A program made the position numbers and the translations under genes. Below are positions 16,932-26,727 of a stretch of 64,000 nt of DNA, piece after piece. Location of the stretch: NCBI GenBank assembly GCA_013390605.1, contig JACAUB010000001.1, positions 2,688,124 to 2,752,123 on the forward strand, given 5' to 3'. The stretch comes from Bacteroidota bacterium. Lineage in GTDB: Bacteria > Bacteroidota > Bacteroidia > Bacteroidales > Cfx3-03. Each line of letters begins with the position of its first letter. Within the stretch, counting starts at the first letter, position 1. Below the pieces are notes generated by a model. It worked only from the letters and a program-made list of their open reading frames with translations, made no database searches and had not been told where the DNA came from.

Positions 16932-18125
16932 TTATTGATTGACCAGCTTGGTAACAAGAGCAGCAGCTTCTTCAAGTTTAACTGCAGGATAGACCTTTAA
17001 TCCGGATTCTTCAATAATTTTCTTAGCCTCTTCTGCATTGGTTCCTTGTAGCCGAACAATGATTGGAACTTTAATATCGCCAATATTTTTATAGGCATCA
17101 ACAATACCCTGGGCAACACGATCGCAACGAACAATACCTCCAAAGATGTTTACCAAAATGACTTTTACATTTTCATCTTTCAGTATGATTCTGAATGCCT
17201 GCTCGACACGTTGTGCATTGGCAGTACCACCGACATCCAAAAAGTTAGCAGGATCACCTCCTGAGAGCTTAATGATATCCATTGTTGCCATTGCCAGGCC
17301 TGCGCCATTTACCATACAGCCGACATTACCATTTAACTTAACATAATTAAGGTTGTATTCGCCAGCTTCAACTTCGGTAGGATCTTCTTCGTTCACATCA
17401 CGTAGTGCTAATAGATCAGGATGACGGAATAGTGCATTGTTATCCAGATTAACCTTAGCATCAATAGCCAGGATACGGTCGTCAGATGATTTTAAGAGGG
17501 GGTTTATTTCGAACAAGGTTGCATCAATTCCGATATATGCCTGATATATTGCTTTTACAAACTTGACCATATTATTGAAAGCCAAACCACTCAAGCCAAG
17601 ATTTCCTGCAACTTTTCGACATTGAAAATCTTTTAATCCAACAGCAGGATCGATATGCTCGACAAAGATCAACTCTGGTGTCTTTTCAGCAACCTCTTCA
17701 ATGTCCATTCCTCCCTGTGGTGAGTACATAAACATCAATTGACTCTTTGCACGATCTAATAAAACGCTGAAGTAAAACTCGCGAATGGGCGAAGCTCCCT
17801 TTGCATAAGCATCTTCCTGAACCAGAACTTTGCGAACAAGTTTACCTGCAGAACTAGTCTGAGGCGTAACGAGCTGCATCCCGATAATCTGTGAGGCTCT
17901 TTCGTGAACTTCATCAAATGAGGTGGCGAATTTTACACCTCCACCTTTACCCCGACCCCCTGCATGTATCTGAGCCTTAACCACCCATGCCTGCGATCCG
18001 TAAAGTGCATTCAACTGTTTTGCAGCATCCACAGCTTCGTTAGGTGTCGAAGCCACAATTCCCTCTCCAATAGGGACGCCGTATTTTTTTAAAATATCTT
18101 TTGCCTGGTATTCATGAAGATTCAT
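16932..18125 (-). CDS. sucC: Succinate-CoA ligase (ADP-forming) subunit beta
   Basis: 397 residues, the usual size. The N-terminal ATP-grasp domain starts MNLHEYQAKDILKKYGVP, with the nucleotide site in KAQIHAGGRGKGGGVK. The C-terminal CoA-ligase-like half contains VNIFGGIVRCDRVAQGI and ANFLDVGGTA. It makes succinyl-CoA or, in reverse, succinate plus ATP in the TCA cycle, as a complex with SucD. No sucD gene lies beside it: the upstream neighbour is divergent and the downstream one is the DUF1361 gene. Confidence 0.97.
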   Translation of the reverse strand: MNLHEYQAKDILKKYGVPIGEGIVASTPNEAVDAAKQLNALYGSQAWVVKAQIHAGGRGKGGGVKFATSFDEVHERASQIIGMQLVTPQTSSAGKLVRKVLVQEDAYAKGASPIREFYFSVLLDRAKSQLMFMYSPQGGMDIEEVAEKTPELIFVEHIDPAVGLKDFQCRKVAGNLGLSGLAFNNMVKFVKAIYQAYIGIDATLFEINPLLKSSDDRILAIDAKVNLDNNALFRHPDLLALRDVNEEDPTEVEAGEYNLNYVKLNGNVGCMVNGAGLAMATMDIIKLSGGDPANFLDVGGTANAQRVEQAFRIILKDENVKVILVNIFGGIVRCDRVAQGIVDAYKNIGDIKVPIIVRLQGTNAEEAKKIIEESGLKVYPAVKLEEAAALVTKLVNQ

Positions 18126-18177
18126 GGTGACTAAATTTGATGTTTATAAAAGAAATGCAAAACTGTGTGGTTTTGTT

Positions 18178-18185
18178 CAAACGTA
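18178..18185 (-). promoter_or_regulatory. TAnnTTTG promoter box for sucC
   Basis: The minus strand reads TACGTTTG, 53 bp upstream of the sucC ATG. Confidence 0.5.
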
Positions 18186-18327
18186 CTAATTTTTCTGATA
18201 AAATAGTTAGATTATACAGAAAAATGAACAGATTCATTTTCTGGTACAATATTATGGATATGCATAGAGATTATGCTAAAAAATTGTAAACTGAACGGTC
18301 AAATATGATATCTGCTACCTTTTTTGT

Positions 18328-18335
18328 TAACTTTG
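18328..18335 (+). promoter_or_regulatory. TAnnTTTG box directly at the lolD-like start
   Basis: TAACTTTG ends only 4 bp before the ATG at 18340. With transcription starting a few bases past the box, the mRNA would be leaderless or nearly so. Confidence 0.5.
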
Positions 18336-18339
18336 GCGT

Positions 18340-18996
18340 ATGATCAAAGCAAAAGATATTTATAAATCGTACGGTAGTCTCAACGTATTGAAAGGTGTGT
18401 CGCTCAATATAGAATCGGGCGAAATTGTTTCTATCGTTGGTGCATCAGGGGCTGGGAAGAGTACGTTACTTCATATAATCGGCACTTTAGACCAACCCGA
18501 TTCAGGGAAACTCGAAATAGCTAAAAAGAACATAAACAGTCTGAATGACAGAAAACTGTCTGCTTTCAGGAACAAAAATATTGGCTTTGTTTTTCAATTT
18601 CACCATTTACTGCCTGAATTTACTGCACTCGAAAATATTTGTATTCCTGCTTTTATTGCAGGAATAGGTAAAAAAGAAGCGGAACAAAAAGCGAAGAAAT
18701 TATTGAACCTTTTGGGTCTTGAAAAGAGAATGGAACATAAACCTGCTGCACTTTCGGGCGGGGAACAACAGCGTGTCGCTGTAGCCAGAGCACTCATCAA
18801 CCAACCTGCGGTGGTGCTGGCCGACGAACCTTCAGGAAACCTAGATTCGACGAATGCAAAGGAATTACACCAACTTTTCTTTCAGCTACGCGAAGAATTT
18901 AAACAGACATTTGTTATTGTCACCCACAACGAAGAGCTTGCAGAGATGGCCGATCGACGATTGGTAATGAAAGATGGGATTATTGATTTATCTTAA
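18340..18996 (+). CDS. ABC transporter ATP-binding protein, LolD-like
   Basis: 218 residues, a single ABC ATPase of the MacB/LolD group. Walker [11 protein letters not shown]-loop in [12 protein letters not shown], signature LSGGEQQR, Walker [12 protein letters not shown] and the H-loop VIVTHN are all intact. In LolCDE the ATPase drives lipoprotein release from the inner membrane. A LolC/E-type permease is encoded far away at 44406-45620, so pairing is possible but unproven. 23 bp upstream of a secreted TPR gene. Confidence 0.9.
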   Translation: MIKAKDIYKSYGSLNVLKGVSLNIESGEIVSIVGASGAGKSTLLHIIGTLDQPDSGKLEIAKKNINSLNDRKLSAFRNKNIGFVFQFHHLLPEFTALENICIPAFIAGIGKKEAEQKAKKLLNLLGLEKRMEHKPAALSGGEQQRVAVARALINQPAVVLADEPSGNLDSTNAKELHQLFFQLREEFKQTFVIVTHNEELAEMADRRLVMKDGIIDLS

Positions 18997-19019
18997 TTTT
19001 TAATTGCAAGATTATAGGT

Positions 19020-20828
19020 ATGATCAAACAGCTGAAACCTGCTCTTTTTATGATCATCATTCTGCTTGGAGCGACAAACCTTCAGGCACAGAACACCAGT
19101 GATTATCGTAAGTTGATTGAAGAAGCTGATCTCTATCTTGAGGCCGGAGATATAGGATTTGCCCGTATCGATTATGAGAAAGCAATTAAATTAAATCCTT
19201 CGGATGAACATCCTCGTTTAAAACTAGCTGAATTAGATAGATTAGCGCTAACTCAAAAGAAAAATGATTCGCTTTTCGAACAAAGACTTATCAATGCAGA
19301 ACGTTATTTCAAAGCATCAAACTATAATCTCGCCCAAACAGAATTTCTAAAATCACTGGAACTAAAACCGGAGTCTATTTTTGTAAAAGAACGATTGGCG
19401 ACCATTGCAAGTCTGAATAAAAAAGCTGAACGAAAGGAAAAAGATTCGGGTTTGAATACCTCGCTTTCCATCAATAAACAAGTGGTAAAACCCAATATAG
19501 ATATTGCATCTACCCCAAAAAAAGAGACATTATCCTTCATTGATAATCAGACTACAATAGAGAAACAAACCACCAAGAAAGAACAACAAAAAAACACAAT
19601 TGTACCATCGGTTGAAGCCGACGCACAACCAACGCAGTTACAGATTTTATTACGTAGTGCTGACGAATATTTGAAGGCTAACGATTTTGAGAATGCAATA
19701 CAGAAGCTTGAATCGGCCAGTGCGTTAAGGCCTACTGACAAGAACATTAAGCATCAATTACTTGCAACTAAAGCACAATTAGAGAAAAGAAGAAAAGAAG
19801 AAAAATCATATTCTGACTTGATTACTTCGGCTGAAAAATATATTACTCAAAATAACATCCGCGGAGCCATTGAAAGTTACGAAAGTGCATTGAAAATAAA
19901 GCCAGACGAAACAACTGTTGAAAATAAGCTGACCGCATTACGTGATAAGTTGACAGTTGAGATAAAACTGGATCAGGATTTTAAAGTTTTTGTTGATAAA
20001 GCGGATAATCTGTTTCATGCTAACAACTTTACCGAAGCAGGAAAAGTTTACGAACAGGCACGGAACATAAAACCTGAAGATAAGTATGTTAAAGATAAAC
20101 TACTTGAAATAAGCAGAATTGAATCCATTGCCAATGGAGAAAAGCTTAAGAAATACAAAGAAGCTATAGACATAGCCGAGGCATTGGTTAAACAGGAAGA
20201 TTGGCAAGGAGCTGTTCAGGCTTATAATCAGGCTTCTGAACATCAACCGAATGAACAATATCCTAAACTACGCATTACTGAACTAAACGAGAAACTGCAA
20301 ACACTTGAAGCACAACTACTGGCTTCGTATAATAATGCGATAACGGAGGGTGACAAAGCCTATCAAACCAGAAGCTGGGATATAGCAATGGACAATTATA
20401 TCCAGGCAGCAAGAGCTAAATCATCTAATAATCTGGCACAAAATCAAATTAGCAAAATATTATCGTTTCTGGAAGGGAAACTGGTATTGACGTTAACGCC
20501 GCCTACAACAACGCTGTTCCTCGAGAAAGAGATGAAACTAAGCTTTACGCCACTCGAAATGTCAAAAAGAAGGAATAACTATCTGATCATTAGAATTAAG
20601 AATAGCGCTGCCGGTACTCCCCGACTCTATATAAGCTATGGATTAAATGGACAGAAAAACGGCGGAATCTTGTTTAGATCGATTTTAAAAGGGAACAACT
20701 TCACGAATTATATAGTAAAATTCAGCAATCAGGATCGATGGTATCGTCTGGAAAACAACTGGATAACTTTAGCAGTGGAAGGTTCGCCTCTCGAAATTGA
20801 ATATCTAAAAATCTGTGCTGACATTTAA
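19020..20828 (+). CDS. Secreted TPR-repeat protein
   Basis: 602 residues. A signal peptide (first ~24 residues, ending LQAQ) precedes at least six TPR units spread over residues 30-480, each of the form 'A-..-Y...A...F..A...YE.A..I.P'. Charged linkers lie between them, including a Lys/Glu/Gln-rich stretch near residues 140-200. The last ~115 residues are beta-rich and not recognised (VLTLTPPTTTLFLEKEMKL...). Likely a periplasmic scaffold; probably co-transcribed with the LolD-like ATPase. Confidence 0.8.
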   Translation: MIKQLKPALFMIIILLGATNLQAQNTSDYRKLIEEADLYLEAGDIGFARIDYEKAIKLNPSDEHPRLKLAELDRLALTQKKNDSLFEQRLINAERYFKASNYNLAQTEFLKSLELKPESIFVKERLATIASLNKKAERKEKDSGLNTSLSINKQVVKPNIDIASTPKKETLSFIDNQTTIEKQTTKKEQQKNTIVPSVEADAQPTQLQILLRSADEYLKANDFENAIQKLESASALRPTDKNIKHQLLATKAQLEKRRKEEKSYSDLITSAEKYITQNNIRGAIESYESALKIKPDETTVENKLTALRDKLTVEIKLDQDFKVFVDKADNLFHANNFTEAGKVYEQARNIKPEDKYVKDKLLEISRIESIANGEKLKKYKEAIDIAEALVKQEDWQGAVQAYNQASEHQPNEQYPKLRITELNEKLQTLEAQLLASYNNAITEGDKAYQTRSWDIAMDNYIQAARAKSSNNLAQNQISKILSFLEGKLVLTLTPPTTTLFLEKEMKLSFTPLEMSKRRNNYLIIRIKNSAAGTPRLYISYGLNGQKNGGILFRSILKGNNFTNYIVKFSNQDRWYRLENNWITLAVEGSPLEIEYLKICADI

Positions 20829-20844
20829 AAAAAAGATTGACCTC

Positions 20845-20874
20845 TTTGCTATTTCATCGAAAACTCTACATTTG
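20845..20874 (+). promoter_or_regulatory. Bacteroidota promoter of the class V aminotransferase gene
   Basis: TTTG (20845-20848), 18-bp spacer, TACATTTG (20867-20874). It leaves a ~100-nt leader before the ATG at 20982. Confidence 0.65.
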
Positions 20875-20981
20875 CATCAGAATTAAAAATTTGAGTTACA
20901 AATAGTATCTTATTGTTTGTAAGCATCAAAATATCCAGATACATCCACCTAATTGTTTTACAGGTTAATCAACGTTAAGTA

Positions 20982-22445
20982 ATGCAAAATTATTTTAAGA
21001 AGTTCAGAGATAATACCATTGGAAACGAGTTTGTCTATAAAACTCCGTATGGTGAAAAAGCTCTGATATATGCCGACTGGATAGCCAGCGGTCGTTTATA
21101 TCGCCCTATCGAGGAGCGCTTATTACAAACTTTCGGTCCGTATGTAGGAAACACGCACACTGAAACCAGTGAAACCGGTACTATAATGACGAAGTCGTAC
21201 CATCTGGCCCACAAACTCATTAAAAAACATGTAAATGCTGGTTCTAATGATGTAATCATTACTACAGGATTCGGCATGACAGGTGTTATTGTCAAGTTTC
21301 AGCGAATGCTTGGATTGAAATCGTGTGGGAAACTAATAGGATCACATTGTATTCAAGATAGTGACAAACCCGTTGTCTTCCTGACACACATGGAGCATCA
21401 CTCAAATCAAACTTCATGGTATGAAACGATTGCAGAAGTTGTAGTGCTGGAACCCGACAAGGATTTGTTGGTAGATCCATACGAACTTCGGCGTCAGTTA
21501 GAGATTTATAAAGACCGGAAATTCAAAATCGGTTCTTTCTCTGCTTGCTCTAATGTTACCGGTATAGGTACTCCTTATCATCAGCTTGCTAAAATAATGC
21601 ATGAATATGGCGGGGTCTGTTTTATTGACTTTGCTGCATCAGCGCCTTACGCGAATATTGATATGCACCCTGCTGATCCAATGGAAAAGCTCGATGCCAT
21701 CTTTTTCTCACCCCATAAGTTCTTAGGTGGCCCAGGTGCCTCGGGGGTACTCGTTTTCGATAAGAGTATGTACAAAATCGACAGTCCTGACCAACCAGGC
21801 GGTGGAACGGTTGAATGGACAAATCCTTGGGGCGATTATAAATTTATTGATGACATTGAAGTACGTGAGGATGGGGGTACGCCCGGTTTCTTACAAGCTA
21901 TCAAATCGGCACTGGCCATTGAAGTAAAAAACGAGATGGGCGTAGAAAATATTCATCGTCGCGAAAAGGAACTTACCGAATATGCTTTCAAAGAGTTTGA
22001 AAATGTTCCGGGATTAAATATTCTGGCTGAAAATGTTGCAGATAGATTGGGGATTATATCGTTTTACATGGATAGTATTCACTTTAATCTGGTCGTTAAG
22101 TTATTAAGTGATCGATATGGCGTTCAGGTACGTGGCGGATGTGCTTGTGCCGGTACTTATGGTCACTATCTACTCAATGTCAGTCATGAAAAATCGGATA
22201 AAATTACGACGAAGATAAACTATGGCGATCTTTCGGAAAAGCCAGGTTGGATCAGGCTATCTCTCCACCCGACGATGACGGATGGTGAGCTTGAAACCGT
22301 TATCAAGGCACTTCACGAAATCAGAGCGAAACATCGTTCGTGGGGACAAGACTATAATTATGATAAACACACCAATGAATTCAGGCACATTAGTGAACAT
22401 GGAGAAAAAGATGATCTGGTAAAATCCTGGTTTAAATTATACTAA
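20982..22445 (+). CDS. Class V aminotransferase (cysteine-desulfurase-like), PLP-dependent
   Basis: 487 residues. PLP enzyme of the NifS/Csd fold: the Schiff-base lysine is Lys246 in FFSPHKFLGGPGASG, with the Asp of the 'FIDFAASAPY' strand at the PLP nitrogen and the 'GGTVEW' segment. The loop RGGCACAGTYG has Cys residues where desulfurases hold the catalytic Cys, suggesting Cys or selenocysteine lyase-like activity. Longer than SufS (~400) through extra N- and C-terminal parts. Has its own promoter; no Suf genes nearby. Exact substrate unknown. Confidence 0.88.
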   Translation: MQNYFKKFRDNTIGNEFVYKTPYGEKALIYADWIASGRLYRPIEERLLQTFGPYVGNTHTETSETGTIMTKSYHLAHKLIKKHVNAGSNDVIITTGFGMTGVIVKFQRMLGLKSCGKLIGSHCIQDSDKPVVFLTHMEHHSNQTSWYETIAEVVVLEPDKDLLVDPYELRRQLEIYKDRKFKIGSFSACSNVTGIGTPYHQLAKIMHEYGGVCFIDFAASAPYANIDMHPADPMEKLDAIFFSPHKFLGGPGASGVLVFDKSMYKIDSPDQPGGGTVEWTNPWGDYKFIDDIEVREDGGTPGFLQAIKSALAIEVKNEMGVENIHRREKELTEYAFKEFENVPGLNILAENVADRLGIISFYMDSIHFNLVVKLLSDRYGVQVRGGCACAGTYGHYLLNVSHEKSDKITTKINYGDLSEKPGWIRLSLHPTMTDGELETVIKALHEIRAKHRSWGQDYNYDKHTNEFRHISEHGEKDDLVKSWFKLY

Positions 22446-22471
22446 CGATCTTATTATTCATTTAATATACT

Positions 22472-22496
22472 AAAGAGCAGAAAACTGCTCTTTTCT
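22472..22496 (+). terminator. Rho-independent terminator
   Basis: AAAGAGCAG (22472-22480) pairs with CTGCTCTTT (22485-22493), followed by TTTTCTTATTTT. It ends the aminotransferase gene. Confidence 0.85.
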
Positions 22497-22499
22497 TAT

Positions 22500-22529
22500 T
22501 TTGTAGTAGACCATAATGCACTACCTTTG
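22500..22529 (+). promoter_or_regulatory. Bacteroidota promoter of the SNF2 helicase gene
   Basis: TTTG (22500-22503), 18-bp spacer, TACCTTTG (22522-22529). Because the box covers an in-frame TTG at 22527, it rules that codon out as start and supports the ATG at 22578. Confidence 0.7.
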
Positions 22530-22577
22530 TGGGTTATCATCTTTGCATTTTTATATCCTGCCCAACTCAACTATCAA

Positions 22578-25442
22578 ATGGAATTAACTAAACAGAAACG
22601 GGAATTTATTCTTGTTCTTTCTACGCACGAAAAACTTGGATCTATCGTATTACCTTACTTAGCGGAGAGTTCCTCAAAACCTTTTATAAGTATCTCAGAA
22701 CGATTAACCGTTTTTAATTTAGATCAATACATTGATAAATTACCTGATTATGCCATTGAAATGATTCGTCATTCTGATGAATATACGGTAACCAATATCA
22801 TTAAGCGTTTCACTTCTAAAAAATGTCCGGCAAAAACATTTTTCGTTTCTGCTCAGGGTGAATATTTCAATGATTTTATCAGACCGTTTATAGATCGCCA
22901 TGTGGATAAGATACTTAGGATGGCCGCCCGTTTCCATATTCCGGTATATCTGGATGAAGGATCGCCAAATCTCTACCCTGAAGCTTTACTTATTGTAGAA
23001 AAAGAAGAGGCCGAACCCAAATTCAATTTCATCAAAACCGAAGACGGCACCCGTTATATCCTTCAGATTTATCACAAAGAGAAACTAATCAAAACCGCGA
23101 CAAAAGAGAACAGGGTAATTAGTTATCAACCATGCTGGCTACTTTCGAATAACCGATTACTCTGTTTTACCGGTGATTTTGATGGGAAGAAGTTGGAACC
23201 TTTCATCAGAAAAGAATTCATTGCTATTCAAAAATCGGCAGAAAAGAAATATTTCGAAGCGTTTATTAAAAAGAATCTGAAATCGGGAAGCGTAAATGCG
23301 GAAGGATTCGATATCATCAATATTGAAGCAGAAAAGAAGGTACAACTGTCGCTCGAAATTGACTGGCAGGGACAAGCCGTTCTTTCAATATATTTCATGT
23401 ATGGCAGCAAACGTATTCTGGCTGGTAATAAGCAGGATGTCTTTGTAACACTGAAAGTAGAGAACGATAATTATGTATTCTATCGTTTTAAACGCGACCG
23501 CGCCTGGGAAAATCAAATTACGGCTAAGCTATTGAAGAAAGGATTGAAGATGCTGAATGAAAACAGTTTGAAACTAGCATCTACAGCCGATGACTCTTTA
23601 TTTAAACATTATGAGTTAATAGAATGGGTTTCTAAACACGAGGCATTTATTAAATCGATTAATGCAGTAGTGGTTCAAAATATCCATGCTACCAATTATT
23701 ATCTATCGACCGTTCATACCGATTTTAAGATCAGTATGGAAAATGACTGGTTCGATATCCATGCCATGGTGCATTTTGGAACCCATTATCAGATTCCGTT
23801 TATTCGTCTACGCGAATACATATTAAAAGACATTCGTGAGTTCCCGCTTCCTAATGGAGAAATAGCGATCCTTCCATTGGAATGGTTTGCAAAATACAGA
23901 GACTTTCTGATGTTCTCCGAAGAAAACAATAAGAATATCCGCATAAACAAGCATCATTTTCAATTAGTAAATGAATCTATCGGTTCACTGGATACCGATT
24001 TTCAGGAGAAAATTAAAAATCTTAATTTCAATAAAGACAATAGTGTAACACCACCCAAAAGTCTAAAGACGAAACTACGTCCCTATCAGCTGGATGGACT
24101 AAAATGGATGCTTTTCTTAAATGAGAATCGTTTGGGAGGTATTCTGGCTGATGACATGGGATTGGGAAAAACAATTCAAACCCTTGCCCTACTTTTAACA
24201 GTACAGAAGAAGGTGCCCTCACTGATTATTATGCCAGCTTCACTTATCCATAACTGGACTAATGAGATAAAACGGTTTGCCCCTTCGATTAAAATTTTAA
24301 ATCATACAGGTATAGGGCGATCTACCGAAGCACAGGTATTAAAGCACCATGATTTAATATTGACAACATATGGAACAGTCAGAAATGATATTGCAGCGCT
24401 AAAGAAATTTCATTTTGAATATATTATTCTTGACGAAAGCCAGGCTATAAAAAACCCGGAGTCCAGAACCAGTCAGGCCGTCAATGAGCTTGAGAGCAAT
24501 CACAAGTTAGTGCTGACAGGCACACCTGTTGAAAACTCATTAATTGATCTCTGGTCGCAACTAAACTTTCTAAATAAGGGATTACTTGGAAATTTAGAAT
24601 TATTTAAGAATGAGTATTTGTTTCCATTAGACAGAAATAAAGATGAAGAGATTCAGAAAAGGTTAAAGAAAATTATTGAACCATTTATTCTCAGACGTCG
24701 CAAAGAAGAGGTTGCGAAAGATCTGCCATCTTTAACCGAGGATATCAGATATTGCGAAATGAGCGATCAGCAACGCAAGTTTTATGAGACGGAGAAAGGC
24801 CAAATCAGGAGACAGGTGCTCGAGAACATAGAGAAGAATGGTTTGGGTAATTCGTCCATTGAGATATTACGTGCCATGATGCGACTACGTCAACTATCGA
24901 ATCATCCTATAATGATGGATGATAGCTATGACGGAGATAGTGGAAAATTTGATGAGGTATTGCGTAGCATTCATAATATTGTAGAGGAAAAAAATAAGGT
25001 GTTGGTGTTTTCATCTTTTGTAAAGCACCTGAACATTTTCGCAAAACACTTTGAGTCTGTAGGCATTAATTATTCTATGCTAACCGGTTCTACCAAAGAC
25101 CGTGAAGCCGTTGTAAATAGCTTTAAAAATGATCAGGACACACATGTATTCCTTATCTCTATCAAGGCTGGTGGTGTTGGGTTAAATTTAACCGAAGCCG
25201 ACTATGTATTTTTATTAGATCCATGGTGGAATCCGGCTGTTGAACAACAAGCGATCAGCCGGGCACACAGAATAGGACAAAGCAAAAATGTATTTGCCTA
25301 TAAGTTTATCTCAAAAGATACGATTGAAGAAAAGATTCTAAAACTTCAGGAAAAGAAAAAGATGTTAGCCGATACCTTTGTGTCATCTAATAACCCGTTA
25401 AAAGATATCAATAAGGAAGAGATTGTGGAATTATTTGACTAA
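22578..25442 (+). CDS. SNF2-family DEAD/DEAH helicase
   Basis: 954 residues from the ATG at 22578. The N-terminal ~480 residues are family-specific. The SNF2 ATPase follows: Walker A DDMGLGKTIQT, motif II DESQ, motif III LTGTPVEN, then the helicase C lobe with SFVKHLN, KAGGVGLNLTEADYVFLLDPWWNP and the motif VI AISRAHRIGQ. Bacterial SNF2 proteins translocate on duplex DNA or displace RNA polymerase (RapA-like). It is monocistronic, so there is no sign of a DISARM-like or other defence partner. Confidence 0.92.
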   Translation: MELTKQKREFILVLSTHEKLGSIVLPYLAESSSKPFISISERLTVFNLDQYIDKLPDYAIEMIRHSDEYTVTNIIKRFTSKKCPAKTFFVSAQGEYFNDFIRPFIDRHVDKILRMAARFHIPVYLDEGSPNLYPEALLIVEKEEAEPKFNFIKTEDGTRYILQIYHKEKLIKTATKENRVISYQPCWLLSNNRLLCFTGDFDGKKLEPFIRKEFIAIQKSAEKKYFEAFIKKNLKSGSVNAEGFDIINIEAEKKVQLSLEIDWQGQAVLSIYFMYGSKRILAGNKQDVFVTLKVENDNYVFYRFKRDRAWENQITAKLLKKGLKMLNENSLKLASTADDSLFKHYELIEWVSKHEAFIKSINAVVVQNIHATNYYLSTVHTDFKISMENDWFDIHAMVHFGTHYQIPFIRLREYILKDIREFPLPNGEIAILPLEWFAKYRDFLMFSEENNKNIRINKHHFQLVNESIGSLDTDFQEKIKNLNFNKDNSVTPPKSLKTKLRPYQLDGLKWMLFLNENRLGGILADDMGLGKTIQTLALLLTVQKKVPSLIIMPASLIHNWTNEIKRFAPSIKILNHTGIGRSTEAQVLKHHDLILTTYGTVRNDIAALKKFHFEYIILDESQAIKNPESRTSQAVNELESNHKLVLTGTPVENSLIDLWSQLNFLNKGLLGNLELFKNEYLFPLDRNKDEEIQKRLKKIIEPFILRRRKEEVAKDLPSLTEDIRYCEMSDQQRKFYETEKGQIRRQVLENIEKNGLGNSSIEILRAMMRLRQLSNHPIMMDDSYDGDSGKFDEVLRSIHNIVEEKNKVLVFSSFVKHLNIFAKHFESVGINYSMLTGSTKDREAVVNSFKNDQDTHVFLISIKAGGVGLNLTEADYVFLLDPWWNPAVEQQAISRAHRIGQSKNVFAYKFISKDTIEEKILKLQEKKKMLADTFVSSNNPLKDINKEEIVELFD

Positions 25443-25463
25443 TTTACTGTTAAGTGATAACAT

Positions 25464-25558
25464 TGCCAATGTGATAATTAAGGAATACGCAGGGTTCGGT
25501 CAATAAACAACGAAAAAAATAAACTGAATAATGTTTATCTGTCATTAGCACATTGGCA
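25464..25558. repeat. 15-bp inverted repeat between convergent genes
   Basis: TGCCAATGTGATAAT (25464-25478) and ATTAGCACATTGGCA (25544-25558) are complementary with one mismatch over 65 bp. The right arm flows into a second small palindrome (ATGCTAA-N4-TTAGCAT, 25558-25575) that overlaps the end of the kinase gene. It may fold as a bidirectional terminator or be a dispersed intergenic repeat. Confidence 0.5.
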
Positions 25559-25560
25559 TG

Positions 25561-26076
25561 CTAACTAATTAGCATATTGATAAACTTTATTGCATTTGTC
25601 AATCGTTCAACACCTTGCCCTCTGATAATTTTATACTCGAATCCATAGTTTTCCAATTCATTCCGATAGATTTCAAACAGCACATCACGGGTATCCGGAT
25701 TCTCACGTAGGGGATCATATTCCCAGGGCAGGTCGTAATCAGTTAATAAATAGAGATCATAATGGTGATCCATCAACCTGTCGAGAATCCATCGGTGACA
25801 GGTTTTCCATTTATACTCACACCAGACCTTATTAATAATCAACTCGGTATCTATAAACAAAAATCCAGAAGCTTCTATTGCAAGCTGATCTTCACGTTCG
25901 AGCTGTCCCATGGCAATATTTAATACATCGTCATAGCTATATTCACCTTGAATTCCAGCCAGATATTCACGAGAATATTCAGGAACCCATAAAGTTGAAT
26001 AATGGTTGGCCAGATCTTGAGCCAATGTAGTTTTCCCTGTGGATTCGGGACCGATAATAGCGATTCTTTTTATCAA
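25561..26076 (-). CDS. NadR-like nicotinamide riboside kinase (AAA ATPase)
   Basis: 171 residues corresponding to the C-terminal kinase domain of NadR. P-loop GPESTGKTTLA (residues 9-19), a 'VPEYSREYL' substrate segment and the DTELI / LTDYDLPWEYD regions. It phosphorylates nicotinamide riboside to NMN, feeding NAD synthesis. The HTH and adenylyltransferase domains of enteric NadR are absent. It is 10 bp downstream of pnuC, whose product brings in the substrate. Confidence 0.88.
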   Translation of the reverse strand: MIKRIAIIGPESTGKTTLAQDLANHYSTLWVPEYSREYLAGIQGEYSYDDVLNIAMGQLEREDQLAIEASGFLFIDTELIINKVWCEYKWKTCHRWILDRLMDHHYDLYLLTDYDLPWEYDPLRENPDTRDVLFEIYRNELENYGFEYKIIRGQGVERLTNAIKFINMLIS

Positions 26077-26086
26077 AGGATATAAA

Positions 26087-26698
26087 TTATTTAGGTTGAG
26101 CGTTCTTTATCTTCTTATTCCATTCTATCCATCCGGAAAAAGCAAGAAAAAGAAATACAAAATATTGAATACTTGTAAAAGCAAGATGTTGCATAATTGA
26201 GAGTGGAATCAATATCAAGTTTCCAACAGTCCACCCCAGCCAGTTTTCTATTTTCTTAATAGCCATTAACCACATTGTGACAAAGAAAACAGCTGTTGTA
26301 AAGCTATCCAGCATTGGCACAGGACTATCGGTATACCTACTTAGCAAAAAATAGAAAAGTATAGTTCCGACAATAATTAATCCTATCGAAAATATCCATC
26401 CTTTCAAATCTAAACGTGTTATAGCTGTTTGCCCGTCAGAAGAAGGATGGTGAACCCAATTATACCAACCGTAAATACTGAGCACAAGATAAAAGACTTG
26501 TACAAGTGCCTGAGCATAGATTTTAGCGGTAATAAACAAGAAGATATAGAGGGCTACATTAATGATTCCGGTAGGATAAACCCAGATATTTTCTCTACTT
26601 GCAAACCAAACACTTAAAATACCAAAGATCACTGCAATGTATTCGAAGAAAGTAGTTGCAGCCAAATCGTGCCAAAGTAATAGAATAAAATTTTGCAT
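26087..26698 (-). CDS. pnuC: Nicotinamide riboside transporter PnuC
   Basis: 203 residues with about seven membrane helices. PnuC signatures are visible: EYIAVIFGILSVWFASREN, WVYPTGIINVALYIFLF, YAQALVQVFYLVLSIYGWYNW and the C-terminal WTVGNLILIPL. PnuC is a facilitator that depends on phosphorylation by the downstream kinase to trap nicotinamide riboside. First gene of the pnuC-nadR pair. Confidence 0.95.
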   Translation of the reverse strand: MQNFILLLWHDLAATTFFEYIAVIFGILSVWFASRENIWVYPTGIINVALYIFLFITAKIYAQALVQVFYLVLSIYGWYNWVHHPSSDGQTAITRLDLKGWIFSIGLIIVGTILFYFLLSRYTDSPVPMLDSFTTAVFFVTMWLMAIKKIENWLGWTVGNLILIPLSIMQHLAFTSIQYFVFLFLAFSGWIEWNKKIKNAQPK

Positions 26699-26727
26699 AA
26701 TGTGTGTTCAAGTTTCAAACGAAGTGG

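Noticed and set aside
16932..18125. Missing sucD as a sign of gene loss
   Set aside because: sucC and sucD are often unlinked in parts of this phylum; the window cannot show loss.
18340..20828. LolD-like ATPase plus TPR gene as a defence or secretion system
   Set aside because: Ordinary LolD-type ATPase; the partner is a generic periplasmic TPR protein.
22527..22577. N-terminal extension of the SNF2 helicase (MWVIIFAFLYP...)
   Set aside because: It overlaps the TACCTTTG promoter box and starts at TTG; it would be a false membrane segment.
22578..25442. SNF2 helicase as part of DISARM or a similar defence system
   Set aside because: It has its own promoter and is flanked by metabolic genes; no methylase, PLD or DUF1998 partner.
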